From a candidate division TM6 bacterium SOIL31 (GTDB taxonomy: Bacteria > Babelota > Babeliae > Babelales > Vermiphilaceae), in NCBI GenBank assembly GCA_001468865.1, contig LDIY01000006.1:1-64000 (forward strand): 64,000 nt of DNA. The letters run 5' to 3'. The position numbers and the translations under genes are program-made. Positions within the stretch are counted from its first letter, which is position 1; each line of letters starts with the position of its first letter. The notes beneath the pieces were generated by a model, which searched no databases, was not told the DNA's origin, and worked only from the letters and a program-made list of their open reading frames with translations. Below, piece after piece: positions 8,596 to 18,038 of the stretch.

Positions 8596-10251
8596 ATGAA
8601 AAAAAAAATGACACAAGCGAGTACGCAAATAGCCTGCGTAGCATGCCTTATCATTCCTTCGATGTTTGCCACTGATGCAACCCAAATCCACGGTTATATT
8701 TGGGCAAATTATAAAACCTTTGACGGCAAACATAAAAATGCTTTGGAGTGGTATAATAACATCCGCTCTCCAAAGCATTCTGTCTATATCAATAAAGGCT
8801 ATCTTAACTTGCTCGCTGACGCCCACCAACATAAACAGATCGTACAACTGATGCCTCATTTGAAAGATACATTTGCTCAAGACCCGGATGTTCAACGCAT
8901 TTTTGTTGATGCCCTCACGAGTACAAACAAACATAAAGAAGCAGAAAAGCTCGCAATTACACTCAGCCAATCATTTAAAACTCATGCAGATATAGCATTG
9001 CGCGCAGCTCAGGCATATTTGGGAAGAAGAGAACCGGAAAATGCATTACTGACCATTAGCGCCTTTCTCAATAATTCACCGCGCAGACCCAATAATTTTA
9101 TTTTTTATTTCTTACAATCTCACATTCACGTACAACTAAATCAACTGCCACACGCGCTTGAAAGCATTGGAAAGTGCCTTGATATGCATCCTCACTTTGA
9201 TAAAGGATGGTTGCTTTCTGCATCTCTGCATGAAAAAGAAGGTAAAATCAAAGAAGCAATTGCAGGATATAGAACGTTCCTAGAACTTAGTGGCAATAAC
9301 AACCAAATAGAACAGCATCTTTTTGGTCTCATGCTCAGACATAAAGCCATCGAAAACAGCAAACAACAGCTTCTTACCTATACGCTCAGCTTGGATAATG
9401 CTCTTATTTTATTCAAACAACAGCGATATAATGAAACCCTTGCTTATGTTAACTATCTCCTGAAACGATGTCCCGATCATATTGAATGCCGATTGCTTAA
9501 AATCCAAACGTTATCAAAACTCAAAAACCATAAAGAACTAACATCAACCTTAGGCACCTGGATCATTGCAGATAAAAAAAATAACCTATGGCCTCAAGTA
9601 CTCCATCTCTTGGCACATGACGGCATGGCGCAATCAGATATTCTTGCAGCATTTGAAGAAGTTCTTAAGCAACAACCAGATAACCAGTGGGCTAATCTCT
9701 ATGCTGCTGATATGTGCATGCGCCTGGAAAATAAAGATAAAGCAATGATCTATCTTAAAAATGCATTAGCAAGCAACATGGATACAACACTGAAAGCAAA
9801 AATAGCATATCAACTTGCGCTCTTGCATTATGAAGAAGGTGATCATAATCTTATGCTTACGTATCTTTCTTCCGCACATGATCTTGATAGTAATTGTCCG
9901 CATACCAATAATGCACTTGCCTATTATTGGGCAACCAAAGGAAAAGACATTAACAAAGCACAATCTTTTATTGCGCAAGCGCTGCACAGCGATAGCGCCA
10001 ACCCTTATTTCTTGGATACAAAAGCTCTTATTTTATACAAAGAAAAAAAATATCAAGAAGCACAACAAATTCTCGAGCAGCTCGTTGCTCATAATAACGG
10101 AACCATGTTATTACATTTGGCAAAAGTTCATTATGCATTGAATAATAAAGATGTTGCTGGTACATTTACTCAAAAAGCTGAACCTTTAGTTAAAAATAAA
10201 CAAGAAAAAAAGGCACTGCACAAAATGCAGCTCTTATTAGCACAAAGATGA
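8596..10251 (+). CDS. Secreted TPR-repeat protein
   Basis: 551 residues. The start at the ATG at 8596 was chosen because CCAGGAG lies just upstream, and it opens with a Lys-rich N-region plus hydrophobic core of a signal peptide. Most of the mature protein is tetratricopeptide-like helical pairs, for example around residues 200-235 (ALESIGKCLDMHPHFDKGW), 365-400 and 440-510 (the NALAYYWATKG region). It probably works as a periplasmic or outer-membrane scaffold. It overlaps murG by four bases (ATGA), so translation is likely coupled with cell-wall synthesis. Confidence 0.85.
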   Translation: MKKKMTQASTQIACVACLIIPSMFATDATQIHGYIWANYKTFDGKHKNALEWYNNIRSPKHSVYINKGYLNLLADAHQHKQIVQLMPHLKDTFAQDPDVQRIFVDALTSTNKHKEAEKLAITLSQSFKTHADIALRAAQAYLGRREPENALLTISAFLNNSPRRPNNFIFYFLQSHIHVQLNQLPHALESIGKCLDMHPHFDKGWLLSASLHEKEGKIKEAIAGYRTFLELSGNNNQIEQHLFGLMLRHKAIENSKQQLLTYTLSLDNALILFKQQRYNETLAYVNYLLKRCPDHIECRLLKIQTLSKLKNHKELTSTLGTWIIADKKNNLWPQVLHLLAHDGMAQSDILAAFEEVLKQQPDNQWANLYAADMCMRLENKDKAMIYLKNALASNMDTTLKAKIAYQLALLHYEEGDHNLMLTYLSSAHDLDSNCPHTNNALAYYWATKGKDINKAQSFIAQALHSDSANPYFLDTKALILYKEKKYQEAQQILEQLVAHNNGTMLLHLAKVHYALNNKDVAGTFTQKAEPLVKNKQEKKALHKMQLLLAQR

Positions 10252-11288
10252 AAACAAAAACAGTATGCTTTGTTGCGGGAAAATCTGGAGGTCATATCAT
10301 TCCGTGTTTGACCATTGCACGCAATGATTATATGCAACACACACCCACCAACATCCTCTTTTTTTCTGCCAATACGCCACTTGATCACAAAATATTACAT
10401 GATGATAAAAACATTAGCTGGCATATTCCACTCTCATTAAGCTCGCGCTCAGGTTCTTTATTCGCCACTTTGTGGCATGCACTTACTTCTTTTATAAGCA
10501 GCTTTTTTTATTTGTTAAAGCATCGCCCAGAAAAAATTATCACCACGGGGGGCATCGTTGCAATTCCACCCTGCCTTGCCGGCTTTATTTTGCGTATACC
10601 TATCACACTCTATTCACTTGATGCAGTACCAGGAAAAGCAATACAGTTTCTTGCTCCTTTTGCAACTTCAATCATTACGCCATTTGCAAGTTCACAAAAA
10701 TATTTCTCGGCATGTAAATGCTCGGTACAGCCGTATCCAATCAAGTATCGCGCAGCTGCTGATACTTGCGATCAAAGAACTGCTCTGGAGAAATTAGGTT
10801 TATCACTCAATAAAAAAACAATCGTTGTGCTTGGTGGATCGCAAGGATCGATCTTTTTAAATGATTGCATGAAGAAATTAGTTGAAGATCCTTCTTTTGA
10901 TCCTGAAACCATGCAGATCATTCATCAAACAGGATCTTTAGATAAAACAAGCTGGAATAGCTTATATGAAGATAAAAATGTCACTGCCTACGTTTTTAGT
11001 TATATGCCAGATTTACAGCCAGTGTATGCTGCTGCAGATCTGATTATCTGCAGGGCTGGCGCTGGCACGTTATTTGAAATTAAATTTTTCAATAAACCGT
11101 GTATCATCATTCCACTGGAAACTAATACAACAACACATCAAGTTGATAATGCGCAAGCAATGAGTAGCGAATATCCTGAACTATTTTGCACGCTTGAGCA
11201 AAAAGAGATTGAAAATAATTTTGGAATCTTAGTCCAAAAATTAATGCTATGGATGATATCAAATATTGATATCGTCCAAAAACCATAA
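10248..11288 (+). CDS. murG: UDP-GlcNAc:lipid I N-acetylglucosaminyltransferase MurG
   Basis: GT28 enzyme (346 residues) that adds GlcNAc to lipid I at the cytoplasmic membrane face to make lipid II. Motifs are GKSGGHIIP (residues 11-19, glycine-rich loop with His), TTGGIVAIPP (usually TGGYVSGP), VLGGSQGS, and CRAGAGTLFE followed by PLETNTTTHQVDNA for UDP-GlcNAc binding. Its 3' end overlaps the convergent methyltransferase by 30 bases. It is not next to other mur genes, unlike the classical dcw cluster. Confidence 0.93.
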   Translation: MKTKTVCFVAGKSGGHIIPCLTIARNDYMQHTPTNILFFSANTPLDHKILHDDKNISWHIPLSLSSRSGSLFATLWHALTSFISSFFYLLKHRPEKIITTGGIVAIPPCLAGFILRIPITLYSLDAVPGKAIQFLAPFATSIITPFASSQKYFSACKCSVQPYPIKYRAAADTCDQRTALEKLGLSLNKKTIVVLGGSQGSIFLNDCMKKLVEDPSFDPETMQIIHQTGSLDKTSWNSLYEDKNVTAYVFSYMPDLQPVYAAADLIICRAGAGTLFEIKFFNKPCIIIPLETNTTTHQVDNAQAMSSEYPELFCTLEQKEIENNFGILVQKLMLWMISNIDIVQKP

Positions 11289-11960
11289 AGCCAAATGTTT
11301 GCCTTTTTCCATAGCAAAGGGCACGTCTTCCTCAATAATAGCAAGTGGCCTCGGGAAATTGAATGGTGGCAATTCAAGGTTAAGGTAAAGACATCCAGGT
11401 TCACCCCTCTTTTGCAGGTCAAAATTTCTTTGTGTTATAAAATTAGTAGTTGCTAACAGATATTTTGATCCGCTTTGTTTAAAGTTTCTCAAAACGTTAA
11501 AAATTTGTTCGTAGGTTAAATGAGCAAGCATATCACGACATATAATCATATCAACCTGAGGAATGATATTTTCAATAAGATTGAGATGCATAAAATCTCG
11601 TGTTCCACCAAAAGTTTTTTTATTTCTCTCAATTAATTCTTTCACAATATCAATGCCAATATATTTACATTCTCCGATATCCACATGTCTCATCCAATTG
11701 CAATCGCCACAAGGTGCATCAGCTATTGAAGTAATCTTAAATCGTTTTATTAGTGCACTGAGTTCTTGGCGCATTCTTTGCGTAACTCGGAGCGTCGATC
11801 CCGGACCTGACACCGATTCTGATGATTGCCATGTATTGGTTATATAGATGCGAGTGAATATTTCTTCGACAGGATCTACCGGTACACTTATCTCAGCTGA
11901 AATATAGCTAAAACTGAAATATAATAAAATCGAGCAAATCGTTGCTTTATTAATTTTCAT
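11259..11960 (-). CDS. Secreted class I SAM-dependent methyltransferase, copy B
   Basis: 233 residues. The ATG at 11960 is preferred because AAGGTG is suitably spaced and it follows the upstream gene's stop by one base. An N-terminal signal-like segment precedes the catalytic domain: SGPGST, motif I ADAPCGD, acidic motif II YIGIDIV, and ICRDMLAHLT. The family is Rossmann-fold methyltransferases with DAPCGD in place of DxGxGxG. It is a close tandem paralogue of the next gene upstream. A methyltransferase needing cytoplasmic SAM but carrying an export signal is odd; it may work after delivery into a host cell. Substrate unknown. Confidence 0.8.
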   Translation of the reverse strand: MKINKATICSILLYFSFSYISAEISVPVDPVEEIFTRIYITNTWQSSESVSGPGSTLRVTQRMRQELSALIKRFKITSIADAPCGDCNWMRHVDIGECKYIGIDIVKELIERNKKTFGGTRDFMHLNLIENIIPQVDMIICRDMLAHLTYEQIFNVLRNFKQSGSKYLLATTNFITQRNFDLQKRGEPGCLYLNLELPPFNFPRPLAIIEEDVPFAMEKGKHLALWFLDDINI

Positions 11961-11961
11961 C

Positions 11962-12654
11962 TCACACCTTAATGTCATCTAAAAACCATAACGCCAAATG
12001 CTTTCCTTGCTCAGCCCCAAATGGTATATCCTCTTGGATTAATGCAAGAGGCTGCGGGAAGTTAAATGGCGGCAATTCAAGATTAAGAAACGGTGTTACT
12101 AATCGATAAGGACAATCTGGTGAATTGGATACATCTATGTTTTTCTTTGTTGCTAAATTAGTCGTCACCAGAAGATATTTCGATCCACTTTGCTTAAAGT
12201 TTCTCAAAACATTAAAAATTTGTTCATAGGTGAGATGGGTAAGCATATCACGGCATATAATAAGGTCTACTTTATCAATAACATTTTCTACCAGATTAAG
12301 ATGTTTAAATTTTCTGACAGGCCCAAAAAGTCTGGTATTATTTTCAATTAATTCCTTAACAATATCGATACCAATATATTCGCAATCGCCTATATCCACA
12401 TACCTCATCCAATTGTAATCACCGCAGGGTGCATCAGCTATGGAACTAATTCTAAATCGCTTTATAAGCGTACTAAGCTCTCGGCGCATTCTTTGCGTAA
12501 CGCTGACTGTCGATCCTGGGCCGGAAACTGTTTCAGGCGATTCCCACTTATTGTTTTTATAAATGTCCGTGAATATTTCTTCAACTGGATCAGAAATAGA
12601 ATAGCTAGAAGCAGAATAGAGAAGAACTAAACAGAATATCATTTTGATTTTCAT
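11962..12654 (-). CDS. Secreted class I SAM-dependent methyltransferase, copy A
   Basis: 230 residues, first gene of a two-gene unit. The ATG at 12654 follows AAGGTG with good spacing; a TTG at 12660 is less likely. A signal peptide ending near the SYSIS segment is followed by DPVEEIFTDIY, SGPGST, ADAPCGD (SAM loop), YIGIDIV and LICRDMLTHLTYEQIF. It closely matches the downstream copy over the whole length, apart from a few extra residues after the TTNLATKKN segment, so it is a recent duplication. The start of copy B is one base after its stop. Confidence 0.8.
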   Translation of the reverse strand: MKIKMIFCLVLLYSASSYSISDPVEEIFTDIYKNNKWESPETVSGPGSTVSVTQRMRRELSTLIKRFRISSIADAPCGDYNWMRYVDIGDCEYIGIDIVKELIENNTRLFGPVRKFKHLNLVENVIDKVDLIICRDMLTHLTYEQIFNVLRNFKQSGSKYLLVTTNLATKKNIDVSNSPDCPYRLVTPFLNLELPPFNFPQPLALIQEDIPFGAEQGKHLALWFLDDIKV

Positions 12655-12726
12655 ACTCAATCACCTTTTTTATGTGAAATTTTTTTATGGGTCCATCATA
12701 GCTTGCTCTCGTAAGAACGTCTAGTC

Positions 12727-14622
12727 TTAAACCAAAATCCCAATTGCCCCTTTTTTGCCAACGTGGGATGGCAAGCCAGTCCGCTCATCAATAATTATTT
12801 TATGCAATGAAGGATCATAAGAAAATGTTTTTTCCGGTTGTGCTACAGCACAATTAAATGCCAACCAAATAGGAAAAGCGGTGCGAATAGGGTAAACATT
12901 ATGCCCCATCGAACGATTATCATCGAAACCAACCCAAATTGCAGTGGTATAACTGGGTGTTGAACCAATATACCAACATGTGCGTGAATCGTTCGTTGTT
13001 CCTGTTTTGCTCATTATTTCTGATTGCACCCAATGCTGGGGAGCGTACATTTTTTTTACGCGCTCAGGCCCCAAGCACAACACTGCTTTTACCTGTCCCA
13101 CAACGCGACTATCAATCACCTGTTCACTTTCCACGGTCGCTTTATAAATACGCGTTCCCCATCGATCTTTTACCCATGACAATATATGCGGTTCAACATA
13201 CATACCATCATTGGCAAACACATTAAACATGCCTGCAGTTTCAATAAGCGTTGTATCAACACACCCGAGAGCTAATGATGGATAGGTATGAAAATTAGTT
13301 TTAATACGACATTTTTTTGCAAGATTAATCACCGATTGCGCACCAACTTTTAGCAACGTTTTAATGCTGACAATATTATTTGAGTGCGATAGTGCATAGG
13401 CGAGCGTAATTTGCCCATTAAATTTATTGTTATAATTTTTGGGAGCCCAGATGGTATTATTCTGCAGCCATTCAGTAGCTTCATCCATTTCTGTATGCGC
13501 AAATGTCATACCCTTTTCAATTGCAGCTGCGTAAATCAGCGGTTTTATCGTAGATCCTATTTGCCGACGCGCTTGCGTTGCTCGATTAAATTTTGATGCA
13601 ACAAAATCAAAACCGCCAACAAGTGCTTTAATCTCTCCTGTTTTGCGATCAAGCACAATCATACCACCATCAATATCATCGCCAAATTCTTGACGCAATT
13701 TTGTCATTTCTGCATGGAATGCATTATTCGCTTGCTCTTGCATGGTATAATTCAGTGTCGTTTGTATGCGCAAACCGCCTGAATATAATGCAGTTTTACT
13801 AACAACACTTTCTAATTGGGCACGCAACATCTCCTGTGCATGTGGTGCGATAGTATCATAATTTTTATCTTTTATGGTTACGCAAGACGCTATCGCGTTT
13901 GCATATTCATCATTAGTGATAAAATCTAAATGTTTCATTTTTCCTAAAATCACATCACGCCGCTTTTGGGCGGATAATGGATACATGAGTGGACAGTGGC
14001 GCGCGGGAGAGCGAATAATACCTGCAAGTGTTGCAGCCTGTTCAAGAGAAATTTCATGCGCATGACACGACCAAAAACGTTGACATGCCGCCTCAACTCC
14101 GTAAATGCCACACCCAAAACAAACATGATTAAGATACGTGTATAAAATTTGTTCTTTTGTTAATTGTTGTTCAACCAAAACTGCATATAATTGCTCTTTT
14201 ATTTTTCTGGTGAATGTTTTCTGTGAATCAAAAAATAATAATTTAACCAATTGCTGCGTGATGGTACTGGCACCTTGCGCTTTGCGACCATGATATATGT
14301 TTACTACTATCGACCGCACAATTCCCTTCCAAGAAATACCATTGTGCTTAAAAAAATCCCAGTCTTCTGCTGCAATAAATGCATTGATAAGATGCTGGGG
14401 CAACTTTACTCCATCGATGGGATCTCGTCTATCTAATCGAAACTTTCCCCATTCATTACCTTCATCATCAAGAACCAATGAAGGTCGGCCTGCATGATAC
14501 TGAGACAAAATAGAAAAATCGATCGTGTGATTGTGCACAATAAAAAAGAGAGCGCCACAAAAAAAGGCGCTCATTACACATAGTGCTATACAAAAAAATC
14601 GCGCAACGCGAGCGATTGTCAT
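12727..14622 (-). CDS. Class A penicillin-binding protein (PBP1-type)
   Basis: 631-residue bifunctional peptidoglycan synthase anchored by an N-terminal transmembrane helix (residues 8-29). The GT51 domain shows EDWDFFKHNG with catalytic Glu86, GASTITQQLVK (118-128), KEQLYAVLVEQQLTKEQIL and GIYGVEAA. The transpeptidase domain has the active-site Ser357 in STIK, SHSNN as the SxN motif, and KTGTTNDSR near 545. It uses lipid II made by the scattered murG/mraY genes. It resembles PBP1a/1c in order but lacks a clear C-terminal extension; assignment to mrcA or pbpC is not secure. Confidence 0.92.
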   Translation of the reverse strand: MTIARVARFFCIALCVMSAFFCGALFFIVHNHTIDFSILSQYHAGRPSLVLDDEGNEWGKFRLDRRDPIDGVKLPQHLINAFIAAEDWDFFKHNGISWKGIVRSIVVNIYHGRKAQGASTITQQLVKLLFFDSQKTFTRKIKEQLYAVLVEQQLTKEQILYTYLNHVCFGCGIYGVEAACQRFWSCHAHEISLEQAATLAGIIRSPARHCPLMYPLSAQKRRDVILGKMKHLDFITNDEYANAIASCVTIKDKNYDTIAPHAQEMLRAQLESVVSKTALYSGGLRIQTTLNYTMQEQANNAFHAEMTKLRQEFGDDIDGGMIVLDRKTGEIKALVGGFDFVASKFNRATQARRQIGSTIKPLIYAAAIEKGMTFAHTEMDEATEWLQNNTIWAPKNYNNKFNGQITLAYALSHSNNIVSIKTLLKVGAQSVINLAKKCRIKTNFHTYPSLALGCVDTTLIETAGMFNVFANDGMYVEPHILSWVKDRWGTRIYKATVESEQVIDSRVVGQVKAVLCLGPERVKKMYAPQHWVQSEIMSKTGTTNDSRTCWYIGSTPSYTTAIWVGFDDNRSMGHNVYPIRTAFPIWLAFNCAVAQPEKTFSYDPSLHKIIIDERTGLPSHVGKKGAIGILV

Positions 14623-14691
14623 AAAATGTTCTCGTCCTAACTTTCATCAACTTACATAATATGATGATGATATCACAACTATCAAAAAGTC

Positions 14692-14737
14692 GAAAAAAAA
14701 AGGATCAAACAAAGGCATTATGCTTTTGCTTGATCCC
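14692..14737 (-). terminator. Rho-independent terminator
   Basis: On the minus strand, arms GGATCAA and TTGATCC enclose a second pairing (GCAAAAGCA with TGCCTTTG) and are followed by nine Ts. It lies 20 bases after the stop of the secreted protein gene at 14758. Confidence 0.85.
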
Positions 14738-14757
14738 TCATACTGCAAAAATTGTTT

Positions 14758-15354
14758 TTATTTTACATATCCACGCTTGATTGAAAACTTTTTTTCTGCT
14801 GACAATTTATAATCAATTGAGGCTATTGCGTTATCCGCATAATTTGAGATGGCACTTGCCAATTCAATGATAATCTCTTTCTCAGCAATGCTTGATTGTA
14901 GGAATTTGGTCTTGCTGACCTCTTTTATCAGAGAAGCCATATCGTTTTTGATGGCACTAAATATACCTCGGAATTGCGCCTGATAGTTTATGTTATATCC
15001 AACTTCTTCTCGCGAAAGCTGATTTTGTCCTACATAGGGTAAAAACATATTATCATAAACATTTTTAATACCTTCCAATAGGTTATTGTTTGCTTCATTA
15101 ATGCGCCCTATATATTTTGCTGCCGTTGAGCTATTTTTATTGGCGAGCCGTACTAATTCAGTACCTTCCTTAATTACCGCATTCCATTCGCTTAAACCTT
15201 GTGGATTAATAGCAGCATCAAACATTCTAAAAGAACCAAAGGCCCTTGGTCCTGCATTACTCAATTTTTGAGCAATTCTATCGGAATCGTATGACGCATA
15301 AAGACTAGACGAACCCACGAGTGCACAAATCATAAAAATCATTTGATTTTTCAC
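14758..15354 (-). CDS. Secreted hypothetical helical protein
   Basis: 198 residues starting with GTG, preceded by AGGGGGA. A signal peptide of about 20 residues (ending near LYAS) is followed by a mostly alpha-helical mature domain rich in Asn, Ala, Ile and Lys. No family was recognised. It is a single-gene unit with its own terminator. Its general design (signal peptide plus one helical domain of about 180 residues) resembles the protein at 60292, but sequence similarity is not convincing by eye. Confidence 0.6.
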   Translation of the reverse strand: MKNQMIFMICALVGSSSLYASYDSDRIAQKLSNAGPRAFGSFRMFDAAINPQGLSEWNAVIKEGTELVRLANKNSSTAAKYIGRINEANNNLLEGIKNVYDNMFLPYVGQNQLSREEVGYNINYQAQFRGIFSAIKNDMASLIKEVSKTKFLQSSIAEKEIIIELASAISNYADNAIASIDYKLSAEKKFSIKRGYVK

Positions 15355-15493
15355 CGCATCCCCCTATTATTATAAATAGAATTTTACATCGCTATCAATA
15401 ATTATATAGAGTATCAAATTGAAAAATAAATAGCTTTTTGAAAAAATAGAATTAATCCAGTGCTCATGAGTCTCTCCAACACAAAAACGGTAT

Positions 15494-16387
15494 TCAATCG
15501 ATAGGAGAAATATCAAAATAATTCTCTAAATACTTGACCTCACGCCACCACCACTCAACCGCGCTAATAAAAGCATAATCGGCTGGACTGAAATAACTGG
15601 TAGCTATACTCAACGCATATTTTTTGGCAAGAGACGCAATCTTGGCACTTTTTACGCTTGCGCGCAGCACGCTTAAAACTCGCGCTCTATTTTGCAATGT
15701 AAGGATATTATAACGCAATTCAGAGGATGCCATCATAAAAGGCCACCGATCGCCTATTAATTGCGTTATGATTGAGAGCAGTTCAATAAGCTCTTCTACC
15801 ATACACATACACGCAAAATTTTTTTGCGGCGAATCCGCTTTTTTCCACGCGTCCACATTGATTGTTAAGCATCCCACACTTTGCTCATCAATGGATGGAG
15901 TTACTCCATAAAGAAAATCCGAATTGTTACTGCACGCAAAACTAACCCTGCCCGGAGGGATTTGTCTTTTTTTCAATCTTTTTTCTATCTTCAGGTATGC
16001 ATCTGTGGGAAATTTTGCATCAATAGTCATGGTTCCACAATTTGCAAGTGTATTCTGCTTATTCAATAACATTATAACTATCCCAGTCTTTACACACTTC
16101 TGCCACGCACGATTATCGATCTGACAGCTATCTCTAAAATCCCGTAATATTTCCTTTCTCGTTTTGTTGATATATTCCTTATATCTCTTCAACTTTTTTT
16201 TGAAGATTTCCAGATCTTTCTCAGTACCCCTCGACATCATTTTTCTTCTGAAATTTCTAGATTCTTCTGCATGTGCTTTATCAATTCCTCTACACGCAGC
16301 ATAATATTCTCTGATGGTAAGTTCATTCATGCCACGAAGTGGGTGTGATAAAAATATAATTGTTATCAAAAACGCATTACGTATCAT
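15494..16387 (-). CDS. Secreted hypothetical protein
   Basis: 297 residues. The ATG at 16387 was selected because AAGGA lies seven bases upstream and the protein then begins with a clean signal peptide (ending near HPLRG); an upstream in-frame codon at 16432 lacks this. The mature part has a basic helical region (residues 20-90), then a globular region with CGTMTIDAKFPTDAY and CLTINVDAWKK strands. No known family or catalytic motif was seen. It is divergent from the next gene, with fewer than 90 bases between starts. Confidence 0.6.
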   Translation of the reverse strand: MIRNAFLITIIFLSHPLRGMNELTIREYYAACRGIDKAHAEESRNFRRKMMSRGTEKDLEIFKKKLKRYKEYINKTRKEILRDFRDSCQIDNRAWQKCVKTGIVIMLLNKQNTLANCGTMTIDAKFPTDAYLKIEKRLKKRQIPPGRVSFACSNNSDFLYGVTPSIDEQSVGCLTINVDAWKKADSPQKNFACMCMVEELIELLSIITQLIGDRWPFMMASSELRYNILTLQNRARVLSVLRASVKSAKIASLAKKYALSIATSYFSPADYAFISAVEWWWREVKYLENYFDISPID

Positions 16388-16474
16388 GATATTCCTTATT
16401 ATTTTTTGCAGAGATTGTTTTTCAATCACCATTTTTTATAATGGGAACAAAACGTCATTATATTGGGAGACCAA

Positions 16475-17035
16475 ATGAAGTATACAATCCCTCTTTTTAT
16501 AACACTTATTTACACTGCGCACTCAACATATCCAAGGGAAGAAGAAGAAAAAAGGTATAACACACAAGGAATTAGACCCCTATTTGATCAGTCAGATAAG
16601 GCTGGAATGAAACGCTTTAATCAGTTTCACGAAAGAGCGGTAAATTATATCAGAGGTAATCTTCTTTCTCAAGCACAAAGTGCGCTGGAATATAAACAAC
16701 AATTAATTCTTGCACAAATTGATCTCAAACAATTGTATAATCAGTGCAAAGAAAAAGGACCTGAAAATTATTTAACAGAACTGATACAACAACATGAAAA
16801 AAACAAAGAAATCCTTGTTAGCCAAGCCGTACAAACTATTGAAAACGCTGCACAAAAACAAGATATTAAATCTTTTGAAATGGAACAAGCGATGACCGCC
16901 CTTCAAAGAAAAAGCGATCTGATCAAAGAATTGGAGCAAATACAAAACAGAAATAGAATAATTGTTATCGAAGACGTTAACGGCGATAATTATGATGCTG
17001 CAAGTAGTAGCGATAGTGAAAGCGCCATAGATTAA
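16475..17035 (+). CDS. Secreted hypothetical coiled-coil protein
   Basis: 186 residues. The ATG at 16475 is favoured because GGGAG precedes it and the sequence then starts with a signal peptide (MKYTIPLFITLIYTAHS). The mature protein is Gln/Glu/Lys-rich and helical, probably coiled coil (about residues 55-165), and ends in an acidic Ser/Asp tail. No homologue was recognised. The palindrome at 17059 follows its stop. Confidence 0.6.
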   Translation: MKYTIPLFITLIYTAHSTYPREEEEKRYNTQGIRPLFDQSDKAGMKRFNQFHERAVNYIRGNLLSQAQSALEYKQQLILAQIDLKQLYNQCKEKGPENYLTELIQQHEKNKEILVSQAVQTIENAAQKQDIKSFEMEQAMTALQRKSDLIKELEQIQNRNRIIVIEDVNGDNYDAASSSDSESAID

Positions 17036-17058
17036 AAAAACTCTGTTATTTCTTTTAC

Positions 17059-17093
17059 GGGGTCCCCATATGAAGAAAACTCGGAATATGGGG
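17059..17093. repeat. GGGGTCCCC palindromic repeat, copy 2, likely doubling as a terminator
   Basis: GGGGTCCCCATAT at one end and ATATGGGG at the other give an 8-bp stem with a 14-base loop. T-rich sequence (TTTCTT) follows on the plus strand. It lies between two convergent genes, a position suited to a two-way terminator. Same family as the copies at 5138, 19342 and 60083. Confidence 0.7.
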
Positions 17094-17097
17094 TTTC

Positions 17098-18024
17098 TTA
17101 AAAATGCATAACCACCCGCGCAATAAAACTGGTACCTTGTGTCCGATTGCGCACGGCACCTTCAAGGTATAAATAACTGAAAATCACAATATCCGGTGAA
17201 TAAAAATATGCAAAACCAGGCCCAGCACCAACAACCCGCTCTTTGCTATTAGGCACCGTTCTTCCATTGAGTTTATTATTATGCAATTGACCTAACGCAT
17301 ATCCAACCGCACCAAAAAATAAGTGTGGATATATTTCATATGCCAAACTATAGTTCAGGTACATAGCGTCACCTGCACGAAAATCGATTTTCTCACTTTT
17401 TGCGTTCCAGAGATAATTCAAACGCCATGATAAATTCCATCGATGAGAAAGAAAAAGTGTTGCCGCCCAATAGGGCCCACAACAAAAAAACGTGCTACTC
17501 GGATTTATTTGTTTTTCGGGCAATTTATTTTTCCCCAAGGGAACTGAAAAATCAAATTCAAGCCGATGTATAAAAAGAGGACGACCATTATGCATAATTG
17601 CAGGCCACTGCGCGTATATGCCACATCCTAAATTTCCAAAACCACTTCCACTACTTGCTATTCCTAAATTATTTTTATCTATTTTTGAAACTAACGTGGT
17701 GGGTAAACTCAGTGCAACACCTGGCATACCTCGCAAAAATCCTACATGGTTAAATTGATAAATAAACTGAGTAACAGTAGTAAGTGCTCTAAAACGAGGA
17801 GAAGGAAGGCCTAATAAAGGCTTTCCTTCTGAATTTAAAAATCGCTGAGTAGTATAATATTGCAAATACTGCTGCCAGTAAATACCGGGGTTAGGCCTCA
17901 CCGGACCACCATCAAGAATATTGCTAAAACCAAGATTAACACCTGGCAACCCATAACCTACTAAGATCTGTATTGATACAACTACGCAACATACTGTAAG
18001 ACGAAAAAATCTTTTGAGTAACAT
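17098..18024 (-). CDS. MetA/SphA-like outer-membrane beta-barrel protein
   Basis: 308 residues. A signal peptide precedes a mature part with a GxNPGxYWQQYLQYY-type segment near residue 50, alternating hydrophobic strands, and a C-terminal strand ending in Phe (VVMHF), the usual outer-membrane insertion signature. The pattern fits the phenol MetA/SphA transporter-like family; the substrate is unknown. The ATG at 18024 is favoured over a TTG at 18042 that overlaps the upstream stop. It lies just downstream of the small acidic protein gene and is probably co-transcribed. Confidence 0.72.
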   Translation of the reverse strand: MLLKRFFRLTVCCVVVSIQILVGYGLPGVNLGFSNILDGGPVRPNPGIYWQQYLQYYTTQRFLNSEGKPLLGLPSPRFRALTTVTQFIYQFNHVGFLRGMPGVALSLPTTLVSKIDKNNLGIASSGSGFGNLGCGIYAQWPAIMHNGRPLFIHRLEFDFSVPLGKNKLPEKQINPSSTFFCCGPYWAATLFLSHRWNLSWRLNYLWNAKSEKIDFRAGDAMYLNYSLAYEIYPHLFFGAVGYALGQLHNNKLNGRTVPNSKERVVGAGPGFAYFYSPDIVIFSYLYLEGAVRNRTQGTSFIARVVMHF

Positions 18025-18038
18025 ATCATCTACATAAA

